A stretch of DNA of 64,000 nucleotides, taken from contig OY735202.1 of the NCBI GenBank assembly GCA_963457665.1, positions 45,781,403 to 45,845,402 of the forward strand, written 5' to 3'. A program made the position numbers and the translations under genes. This document shows positions 1-41,000 of the stretch, in pieces. The stretch's first letter is position 1. The number at the start of each line of letters is the position of its first letter. The notes under the pieces were generated by a model. The model made no database searches. It saw only the letters and a program-made list of their open reading frames with translations, and had not been told where the DNA came from. The stretch comes from Thysanoteuthis rhombus. Taxonomy: Eukaryota; Mollusca; Cephalopoda; Oegopsida; Thysanoteuthidae.

Positions 1-1146
1 TAAGCAAATTATAAAATTTATTTTCAGTAATTGAGTGGGGCTCAAGTCGACTTGTAATGGACTTGGATGATGTTCAACCTAATATTAACAATCAACTATA
101 GTAAATCATTAAACCAAAATTTACCATACTAATTTCTTTAATTAAAAAGCAGCTACAAACCAATACTTTTAATTGTTGGCATTGTTTGGTATTTTTTACT
201 TTCTGAATAAAACAGATCAAGTAAAATTTTGGGAAAATTATTCGTACAATCACTTTTTTTCAAAACCTAATCAGGCAATTTTATAGGCTCCATATCATAA
301 GTTAGTGGAAATCTCTTCAGATTTCGAGAAATAACATTTCAATAAAGTATTATGATTGTAATTGTGTTCTACTTAGAATGATTCAAGTGAAAATGTTACC
401 CAAGACTCGAGTTTATTTACCAGCTTCTAACACCTACAAAAAATTTACTCTAACAAAAGTTATCAAAGACACAGAGGAAGCTGTTTATTATAATCCCAGA
501 CAATATAATCAAACATTTCTTGTTATCGAAATCAGTCAGTCAGAAACACTTTATTTAAAATGAATTAAAATGTTAAGAACAACTTTACATTCTAAAAAAT
601 TAAAAATAACAATTTAAATTCATACCAATTTTACAGTTCCTATTTTTATATCCTTTACTCATCAGCCTGTTACTGTACTTAAAAGAGCGTGTCTTGAAAT
701 AATCTCAGTAGGTGGTTTCCTCTGTACAAATAAACTGAACTTCAAGCATAAAATTTCTTGAAATTTTATTATTATATATTCACTTCAATCATATGGATGT
801 GTGAGCTATAGTGTAACTATATGGTGTTCGCTTTTCTGAATGGAGAAACAAATTTTTATTGATGTAAGAAACATTAATAAAAATTTCATGGGGGGGGGGG
901 TTGATTGGAGGAATGGTAGAATAGCCAATATTCTATTTGTAACCTAAGCGAAATGAAGAACCATCAATAGTAGAAAATTATATAACAAACTGACATCCTG
1001 TTTAATTGTAATAATTGACAGATACAAATCTAAGCTAACATCAATCGGGCACCTGCTAGACTTGGTAAATGATTTCAATCTTGGAAAAGCTGAAAAATTA
1101 AATGTCCATAATTTTTTGTAAGAATTACTTTAAAACACGAGTGTAC
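1..1146. other. Liprin-alpha intron 4 (partial)
   Basis: No liprin exon could be read here. The stretch is AT-rich and holds an 11-base G run at 890-900. A 61-codon plus-strand open frame at 378-563 has no recognised motif and no splice or promoter support. Confidence 0.7.
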
Positions 1147-31010
<29,864 letters not shown>

Positions 31011-32013
31011 CTTGGCTGCTTTAAGATTTGAGAAACTTCATTTACTTAAAAATAAAAAAAAATATCGGAGTCGAACGGCTCTTTAAAGTAAAACCCCACC
31101 ACCGCCACCGCTATTTAAAATCATTCACTTAGTGAGTAGTGTTGTTATATTATTCCAAGGTAGTCCACACACTCCGCAGAGTTCCGCCTACGGTTATCCA
31201 TACTTTCTGCTGCACAAAATCCCAGTCTTCCTGTTAAAGTTCATCAGCAAAAACATCTTCCCAATCACACATTTACCCAATTAGAATAAATAAGAGTCAT
31301 GTTGGGCTCTCAGGTCTCTTTTCTAACGGGGTCGTTACGCATCTCCCTCACACAGAGACCATTTTGGAAGCCATTTTCCTTCCTCATAAATTGTGTCATT
31401 CCCATAATGCATCAAAATGGCCTCTCTAGTGTGATTCTTTGCCACTTGATGGCGTTATTCATAATGTAGCAGGAGCCAAGCGCCCGACGCTGCTGCTGCT
31501 TATAATTCTCATTATCATGACGACGACGATGATGATGATGATGCCCTTGCTGATGCTGATTATCGACTTGATGCTATTCGGCCGACACATTCAACAACAC
31601 AATAATTTATCACAGCTGAAAGCTATTTAACCGGTATTCGGCTGCTAGGTAGTTTTTTGAACGAGAAAACACCATTTTGTAGCATTTTCAAAACCCAGTT
31701 GCTTCCCGTTCAATATAAAACATTGCATGTTTCTATATCCGCCTCAATATCTCTCAAATTTAGTACAAAGTCATTATTTCAGATCAAGCGAACCGGTTGT
31801 CTGTCTCCTATGCTAGCTAGTAGCAGCTGGCCGAATGCATTAATCGTTCAGATAGACGCAATCGGTGCCGTGTTAATAGCCTTTGGGGCTTGACTCGGCT
31901 AATCATGCATTGTTTTGTTACTAAAAAACAACAGGAAATATTTGAAAAGACTCAATAAACATGAGAAGGCTTTTTTAACAGCTGTTAGGCAAGATTTTAA
32001 TCATTATGTGGAA
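31011..32013. promoter_or_regulatory. Putative bidirectional promoter between liprin-alpha and TMEM183
   Basis: This is the 1,003-bp gap between two divergent start codons. It is richer in CpG than most of the window (13 CpG in 31321-31620). Two inverted YY1-like sites lie at its middle: AAAATGGCTTC on the minus strand (31368-31378) and AAAATGGCCTC on the plus strand (31414-31424). A (GAC/GAT)n run covers about 31518-31541. Transcription start sites cannot be fixed from sequence alone, so the boundary between promoter and 5' UTRs is unknown. Confidence 0.65.
31961..31978 (+). other. Short upstream ORF ahead of TMEM183
   Basis: ATG AGA AGG CTT TTT TAA gives a five-codon frame that ends 35 bases before the TMEM183 start codon and is in a different frame. 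It would affect translation only if transcription starts upstream of 31961, which is not known. Confidence 0.4.
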
Positions 32014-32071
32014 ATGTCAAAAGTGTCCAAAAAAGGGCGACGAACTAAACAGCAAAGGGATCTGCTCACAG
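32014..32071 (+). CDS. TMEM183: TMEM183 coding exon 1 (residues 1-19, preferred)
   Basis: The exon encodes MSKVSKKGRRTKQQRDLLT plus one base, then a strong donor GTAAGT at 32072. The basic, lysine/arginine-rich start resembles the MPKRGKRLKF start of the human protein. No in-frame ATG occurs upstream to at least 31915 and the base at -3 is a G. It lies directly beside the CpG-rich divergent promoter. A competing phase-1 first exon is at 33532-33619. Confidence 0.75.
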
Positions 32072-35000
32072 GTAAGTCGAAGTCAAGAAAGAAGAGTTCT
32101 TCGTTATGTCGATACAATTATTATTATGGAACTACAACCGTTAATGATCGGCTAATAACCAAAGGAGACTTTCTTTTCTCTTATTTTTCTCTCTAACTTT
32201 TTACTACTAATCTTCAAGCTGTTTATGATCGTTTCGTTGGGTTTTTTTCTGGTTTTTTTTTTAAATTTTTCAACTCCATACCCGTTATTTGGGATTTATT
32301 TATTCCAGTTCAAGATGAAATCAGGCATGACTGTAATTTCACGAGGGCCAAGTTTTCAGCTTTTGTGGTCATCAAAAGCAACATTAATCGCTGTTGAAGA
32401 TCAGAGATGGTTATTAATTTTATTTCGGAGAAAAAACGTGTTTTGTTAATAATTGTTTAGTAAAATTAATATTACTTTATTAAATTTGATTGTAAAATTT
32501 GACAATTTCATGTGGTGACGAGTTTATTTATGCGTGTTTGTACCAGATGGGACGTGATGATTACATTCATATTATTGATTCCGCTAGTTAATCAAGCTGA
32601 GGTGAGGAATCTGGTCAACGAACACCTCATGGCTAAGATATAAATAAACTGTGAACCTTATTACTCCATAATCTTCGTCCAAAATTATAGAATCGCAAGT
32701 GATTTTATGATTCGATACGATAGTCTCTAAAAGGTCCTACGTGGCTGTCTTTTGTTTTTATCAAAACGATGACAATTATTAGGCTTACTTATCTGGCACT
32801 TGGACCAGAACCTTGGTCATCGGTGGCTGAAGTTGTGTCTAGTTCCAGGGAGCCACCCCTCATGCTGCAACTTCTGATTGCATTTGAAGGGGTAGAGTTT
32901 ATGGTCAACTCCTGATGCCTGAGGGAGGAGACATCCCTAGGGAAAGTGCCGAGGGAACTTAACAATTTTGTCCCCATCCATATCTACACGTGTAGGGCCC
33001 CAACAATAAACCTATCCTCGCTCGCTCCGAATTAGCCCTCGTGTGGAGGCAAATCAATACCTTCTAAACCTAAGAATATTAAATCTTTCTACATAAGGAA
33101 CTGCTTCACGGCACATTACTCCAGTATACACATTTCTAAAAATACTCACACCTTGATAACTTCGGTTGGTCATTTTTAGATATACATTTTGATATGTGTG
33201 TGTTACGCAAAATCGCTGCAAAAGCGTAATTGGCAAAGTTTCAACTATCTTTTTTTTACATAAGTTTGATTTCGTAAAATTTTGATCGTAAAAAAATTGT
33301 TGTTTTTATCCATGTTTTGATTAAACGGTTCTTTCACATGCTTTCGACTCAAATTTGTAAAAAAAAAAGTTTTATTACATTTTACCTACATGAACTTTCG
33401 ATTGTGATAAAATAGTTTTATATCCTTGCTTTGGTCAAATTAAAACTATTCATTTATTGTAAAAAAAATAAATAAATAAACTTTGTCTATAGGCAATTTC
33501 GCTGATTCGGCTTAAGTAAACCTTGAGAGAAATGTCGTTTCTGTTGAGGTTTCGGGTAGGAGGAAAGCCCTGTAAAAGTTTCTTGTACAGAAAATTACGT
33601 TTTCACTCGGGATTAAAAGGTAGGGATAATGATAAACGGATATTTGAGTTCAAGTTTTTCAAATACAATTTGTCATATCCACTTCTTTGAAGACAACAGA
33701 GTTAAATTTTGAGTATTTCAGGAAAAGTTATCATGATCAAACTGAAACTACGTTTGTTTGTTTTTTAAATCATGCTTATGTCTCTTGGCAAACACTTTTT
33801 CTTATACATAAAATTGAATTTGTCAATCATGACTATCTTGGTGACTTGAATTTAATACTACTTACCTGTAAAGATACTGTCGAAGATTGGAACCAATTAA
33901 ACTAATGTATCTGCTGGTAGTCAATCTTAAAATAGTTTTAGTGGATTAAATAAAAATCAAGAAAAATACTGATTACAAAATTTGTACTGAGAAATTAAAG
34001 AGATTCACTAAAGGAATGAGTAACTTAATTTTCGAAAAAGAAAAAAAAAAAAAACGAACCCCCCCACCAATACTTGGGATTTGAACCACGATGCCAGTCT
34101 CAGTTAACTCTGAGAAGTCCATCACAAACAGGTACGTGAAAAGTAAATAATCATATTATCATTCACCCATCACTCAGAGAGTGTTTTCCTACAATATAGG
34201 TAAATTTAGCCCTCTTAAGTTAATGTGGCACAAGGCTATAGCATGTGTGTGTGTGCCTTATTTGAAAATCAGCAGTACATTTTTTACTTTCACCTGCTCT
34301 CAAACACTGACCACTTGTGCAACTGATGGACCTCAACTAATGTATCTAGTGGTCACCTGTTGCTTTTTTCTTTTTTTTTTTTTTTTTAGGGTGTTAATGT
34401 CGATATGTATAATTTTTATTTAGAAGAAAATCAAAATGAAAATTGAGAGGAATAATAGTCGTCAAAAATAAATAATGATGCCAATTTTTGTCCGACATTT
34501 TTAATCAACACATTGTTTCTTAATTATACGCTAAAAATTTAATACCATTAATTTTTTTTTTATTACTTAGACAACCCTCCAATTTTCAACTACTGATTTT
34601 CTCCTTTTATTTGTATGAGTTCATCATGTTGGACCATAATTGAGCTGAAGTTGTAAGAATATAAGTTTCTCATTAGGAGACAATGTAGTTTTTAGTTTCA
34701 AAAATTTTGTATTGAGATTTTAGTGAAGAAAACTAGGAGTTAGGAAAGAGGTCAGCTGAAACCAAAGATTTCAAAAACCTCTGATCTTACAGCACACTTC
34801 AATGTATCAATTGGAACCATTCTTAATTCTCTCAGAGCTGTATGAATGAGTTCTATTTCAATGAGGAATAAAGAATGGTTTGCATTTATTATGTACTTGG
34901 GAATGGATTTTTGTCGTAACCAGATAAGATTTGTCGCAATATATGCGTGTGCGCTTGACAAAATTGTGTTGGATACAATGTTTCTTGTACGATACCTGAT

Positions 35001-38000
35001 TTTAAGTGACGTTGAGCCTCATCATTGCCCAGGTGGATGACCAGGTTCTGTGTACAGCAACAAGATTATTCTGTGGCCCTGTTAGCCTATGCTCTACCAC
35101 CAATTAACAGAACATCTCGCCCAGCTAGATTGTGCACCGGAACCATTTTTTTACCGTACTGGTATGATTGAGTGGCGGCAATGATCATTTTACAGTAGCC
35201 GGATGGAGACGTGATTCTGGAACGTGTCATCTTTCCAGATGATTGGTTGGTGAAAACTGTTATGTTTCGATATGTCATAGCTTCCTTCAGAGTGGTCAAA
35301 CAATCAATGCAGATAGATATGTGGAGTAACCTGAAACAGTGCATTCAAAATGCAAACTATAAAAGCTTGGCTTGGCAAATTGAAAGAATGTCTTTTTGTT
35401 GTATGATGCTTGTCCTCATGTTGCAAAAATGATGTTAGAAGTCGAATCAATTGAGGATTAGGATTTTATTATAAACTGGTTATTCACTAGCCTCTCTCCT
35501 ACATTATTTTGTTGAAATGTTGAGCTCAACGTACATATTAGATCCAAACAATCATCATTAGTCTTCTATCATCCATTGTTGGATGTAGGCCTTCCCCAGA
35601 CCTCTCTATCATGAGTGTCACAGAGCCAATACTTTCTAGACCTGTCTAGTTCATCTTGCCAATTTATATTTTGCTGGCTTCTGTTTTGCATTCAATCTCT
35701 GGAGATCCATGTTGTGAGTTGTGATGTCTAGTGGTTGTTTGCCATTTGAGTTTCCCAATGGATTCTATGATGACTCTGACTCCTGTTTTCTCCCCTAATA
35801 TATTGTACTGTCATGTGATGTCTAACATGATTCTTCCATGTGCACATTGCATTGTTTTCTTCACTTGATTTCTTCTTTTGGGGATTCCATAGAAATTCAA
35901 TGTTCTAGGTAGATGTAGTGGTCTACTTTCTATTTTGAATGTACTACAATAATTCACACATTTAGATGATTATATTAGAAAATACTAAAATCAAAATTTT
36001 TTTTGGCTGTAAATAATTCTAAAATCATATCTAGAAAAAGAATGTTTTGTTTTTTGTTGTTTTTTTTTTTACCCCCTACTCCTAGTAGGTTCTTGATGAT
36101 GGGGGGAGTCAATTTATGATGTAAGTATATGATAAATTGGTCCCTCATTTTTGCTTGGCTATGGTCACGCTTGCTTTTTTTCAAATTCAGACCTTTTAGG
36201 GATCTATCAAAAGGCGAGAGAAGTAAATCATTCATTGATCACCCTCCCCCCAATGCAACATGCTGTTTGTTACCTAAAAATATATTTATTAAAGTAGGAG
36301 TATTCTGAATGTGGATTTTTTGTATGTTGCCTTTTGTATTTTTCTTTGTTTTGGGGGGGGGGCAGGGTTAGGTGGTGGTTAGGTTTTTTGTTAATTTGAT
36401 ATTTTTAATTGCACTTGAAGACTCCTCAGAGAATACATTGCACTTCAGTATGCCAAAAGGTTTCATTGCAATGTTAAAATAGACTCAAATGAAAATGTTT
36501 TTCTCTGTTCTATTAACCATTTATGCTCCACTGTTGCTGAATTGTGACTTCACACCACCACTCAGTTAGTAGATGATATATATATATATGAAAATACGGT
36601 TACAAATCTGTTGTGCATACCAAACTGCTTGGCTCTTTGACCCTTTTGGGGATTTTTTTTTTTTTTTTTCCATAATAACTCTTCTTGAGCACCCCCTACA
36701 TTTAGTGAAGTTTGTTATAATATAATGTTTGTATAAATTCAGTAGGTTTGCTACTATTCATGAAGCTTCCCCCACCTTCATTGCTTATATTGTAGAAGTA
36801 AAATAATCTCAAATAAAATCCCCCCCCAAAATGGAAAAGAAACTGTTGAAGCAAATTATCAAAATAATCAAGGGTAGCCTAACTATAATTATACTAAATT
36901 TGCACTGAATTCTCCCTAGTGGTATAATCACAACATATCAAAATTATAAATGTTTATTGCCAGTTTTTTGTTCTCCACAGACTTTAGCCGGAGAAAAGTA
37001 GAAAAAGATTTTCTCCCTCAGATAAATGCAATTGTTAGCACTCAAAATATAACCAAGGAGATTGTGAAGTAATCTTTTGTAATTATTTGTTTTTGATTTT
37101 CTTTAAAAAAAAATAAATCAACATTTTTTAATTAATAAAAGAGTGCCGAATTGCCCCTCCACCAGGCATGATATGAACAATGGGTGACATACATATATTG
37201 ACATAATTCTGAAGTAAAATACTGTGATCGTTCTATTCAAATTTCATAATTTCGAAGTAAAAGGTAAATGTTTTTTTTGTTTTAGTTTTTTTGTAAAATG
37301 ATAACGTTGAACTAAAAATTCTAAAGTCCAAGATGGCAGCCACCTGATGACATTATCATATGCAGATTAGATCTTTTTTTTTTTTCTTTTTGACATGAAC
37401 CTTGTGCTACACTAATCGTTTCAGTTCTTCATAGCAACCTTATATCAAGTACCATTCTCCTTTGGAAAACACAGTAAAATTGTCTTCAAAAACTTGGCAC
37501 CTAAGGAGTTGAGTCATAAACATAACTGTCCAGAAAATAATCTTGCTCTGTATAAAAAATTTCTCAATTTTTTTTTAAATACTAATTTACACTTATATTG
37601 AGTAATCACCAAAAAAGGCTGGCTACACCTTCAGCCAGCCTCTTTTGGCAGATATGGAGAAACAAATTCTATCCATTTTCCTTTGGGGATGAATGCACCT
37701 TTTAAAGGACTTTGAGCCTGTGGTGATGAAAATTATGGAACCATTTCAAAAGACTAGGCAAATGTCAAAGGTATCTTGATGCCTAGGAATATTTTCCCTG
37801 AACCACCCCTTCATTCCAAAACAACATCATAACTAAAAGGTGTAGTTGGTCATGCTAAAAATTTTGTGTCCAGAGGCTATAGACCTCACTTCCTGAGTCG
37901 GGGGACTTCATTTTTTGTGAGTAGATCCTCTCTGTTGATACTCAGTTGCAGATCTAAGGATTTTTTGAAATTTTGATTTTTGAGTTCCTAGAGGTGGAGT

Positions 38001-41000
38001 CAGTCGGATTGAAAATATAGCCCCATAAATACGGTAAAAATAATTGTCTGGCAAATTTGTCTTGAAGCTGCTGTCCACAATTTCAGAGAAAGGACAGACC
38101 AAATTAGGAATGTAGTTGCTTAATTGGATTGTGCAGAAGCATTTCTTCAGATTTTCAATAATTTTGATTTCTCGGCTCGAGATATGCAATGCGCATAAAT
38201 CCAATAAAACCCATAATAATCAACTGAAACTGACAATTTTTAGTATTTCTATGTATTTTGGGATCAAGAATTGATCGAGAACCATTTCAGCTAAGACTTT
38301 AGTAATTCAGGAGGTAAATGTGTATGCACACAGCTAAAAATGCATATGTGTAGTGTGCATAAATGTGAAACCAACATAAATCAACCAAAACTCACTCATT
38401 CTTTGTATTCCTAATTAGGGTGAGGAATCTATCTTGAACCATTTCCTAATGATTTAGATGGTCAGATGTGGACTTAAATTACTGGTTGCTGGTACAGGCT
38501 CCAGATTTTGATAAAATAGCATTCCTAAATTTACCAGATTGCATAAGATGCTTGAAGCAGTATGATAAAAGAAAGGTGTAAATAAAAACCAGTGCTTCAG
38601 AAAATTTGATCAGAAATTACAAAATTTTACTAGCACTGTAGAAACAATGTGTAGGAATAACTGTTGACATTCTTGAAAATGTAGAGGAAAAAGTTAGCTT
38701 AATTACTCATCTCAATTGTATATTTCAACAGGCCTCATATGACGATTCCAATTCAGACACCAATGTGCATGCACCAAAACAAAACATTTGAATTGGAATT
38801 AAATTAGCACAAACTAGACACTATTAAGACTTTTCCGCACCTTTCTACCTCCTCAAAATCTACCAGATGTGAAAGCTCTACAAAATATTTAAAAACTATC
38901 CAATACTTATTGTACAAGATCTAAAAAATGAACAAGTATGTTCAATGAGATCTGAAAACTCTAATGAACCAATTATTGCTCTAGCTAATCCAGTTGGGAG
39001 TAATACTTGCAGGTTTAATTTCATATTTCAAGTACTGCTTTACACCAAAGGTTTTTTTTTTTTTTTTTTTTTTTTTGCTGCCAATACCCTGAAAGTGTGA
39101 AATAATAAACTTACCTCACTGTCAACATAATGTTCACAATAAACTTTCCCTGAACTTTGCTGTATGCCCCATTCCACCCCCTTTTTATGGCCTTTTCGGC
39201 AGGATCAAAGTGTAGTATCTGTTTCATGACAGAGCCTGAGGCGCAGTTACTGACACTTGCCCGTCGAATGAACTGGAGATTGGCATGTGGGTGGTGTCAA
39301 AGCGTTAGCAAATGAGGTTTCTCTGAGGCTGTGTTTGCTGAGCGCACCGGGAGGCCTTTGGACTCATCCTTCTGTTCTCCTATTATTACTCGGCCCAGTT
39401 GCGGGGTATCTGTTTCCCGGGGCAGCACTGCTTCATTGCACTTAAAGGAGCAGGTCCCCTGGTGTATGCTTTCGTGGCGGACGTTGTCTAGCCATTACAA
39501 TGAGCTTTTCAACGGTAGCCGTATTGGCTGGAGCCATTTTTGGACAGATGGTTTCCTATTCTTCCCCAGTTAAGCTCGACTGTCACATTTGCTGCTGTGG
39601 CACAGCGAATAAATACCCCATTAGATGAGAAACAGACTATGAACAAGATTTAATGAAGTGATTTTGTGCCTTCTTAATGTAGGGTTCTTACCATTTGTAC
39701 ATCCTGATTGCTTATGGTAAATTTTTCATTAATGACACACATTTTGCGCATTGTTTCTATTTGAAATTTCAAATTGATCAACCAATAAAGAACTAAATGA
39801 GACTTTTTAAAAACTATAATGAACCCTAACAGTATAACATTAATTTGACTTGAACAGTTTTTTGTAAATTATTGGCAATATAACTTTATGACTATGTCCA
39901 ATGCAGGTGGAACATCAAGAGAGTCAGGTTATTATATAAACATTTTTAGAATGTGACACATAGAAAATTAATGATAACCTTGTATAAAAATGTGTTTTTG
40001 TTATGTTTTTGTGCATTTTCTAAATAATCAAAAACGTATTGGTTCCCAATAGCCTTTGTGTGAAGTTTACTTTTTGACTAAGAGCCACTAATGAACAGAG
40101 CTTTTACTTTCGGATGTAAGTAATACAGAAAAAATAAAAAATGAATTACGTGTGACTTTACTCTCCCAGCACAACTTTTGCTATTTGTAACCCATTTTTA
40201 AGGTTAATTAGTGGGGGAAAAGTATATAATACCTGATATATGATATACATACTACATACACATTAAATCTGCTGAATAAATAGAGCTTTAATGATTTATA
40301 ATCATGAAATAAAATATGCATTTTAGTCCATGAGTCAGACCTTCAAAATTCCAATATCAGTACTAAATTAGGGGTGAAGTCTCAATAGGATTTTCTTATA
40401 GCTAATATAATAGTTTATAGAATTTGAATCCTAAAAATTTGAATTAATAGATAATTCATAAGAAATAGTAATTCTCATTTTTTAGCATTTTTTGTCATTC
40501 TTTCACTGGTAAAAAAACTGCTAGATAATTAAGTTGTATTTTCTCAAGTAAAGTAATCTTTTAATATAATATTACATTCTGATAATGAATAATAATAAGG
40601 AAGATTTTTACTTATAAAAAATGTATTATACAATGCATTGTGTTTATATATATAATCAATATATTTATGATAATAATTGTGTGTGTGTAATATATATATA
40701 TATATAATGAGGATCTGTTGCTTTGAAATTCATGCCTCCACATAGTGCTCATCACCTGCACCATGTTTTTGCATTGTTTGGAGGGGGGTATTTTTTTTTT
40801 TTTTTTTTAAATTATATTTTTTTCAATACTTAACATTCAAAGTCACAGAGATCAACGTTTTGTTCTGGCTGATGCTCCATGTTGTGAGTGGTTGCTTGAT
40901 TGATACAATCAATAAGATTGCACATCTCTGTGCATATCATTCAATTTACCAACTTGGATAATTCATAACTTTTGCAAGTAAATTGAGGAGAGCCTGAAGA

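Noticed and set aside
378..563. 61-codon plus-strand open frame with protein-like composition
   Set aside because: No recognised motif, no splice signals in the right phase, and it lies antisense inside a liprin intron; chance is more likely.
31685..31890. Plus-strand open frame in the divergent promoter (near 31657-31893)
   Set aside because: It ends before the TMEM183 start, has no homology, and reflects the higher GC of the promoter region.
38590..39040. Coding-like plus-strand stretch with a 50-codon open frame (ITVDILENVEEKVSLITHLN)
   Set aside because: Acceptor-like AGs are present but there is no matching donor and no recognised family; possibly a decayed transposon, but too weak to call.
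39331..39573. 80-codon open frame in the GC-rich block
   Set aside because: All three forward frames are fairly open here because of GC content, and none shows a recognised domain.
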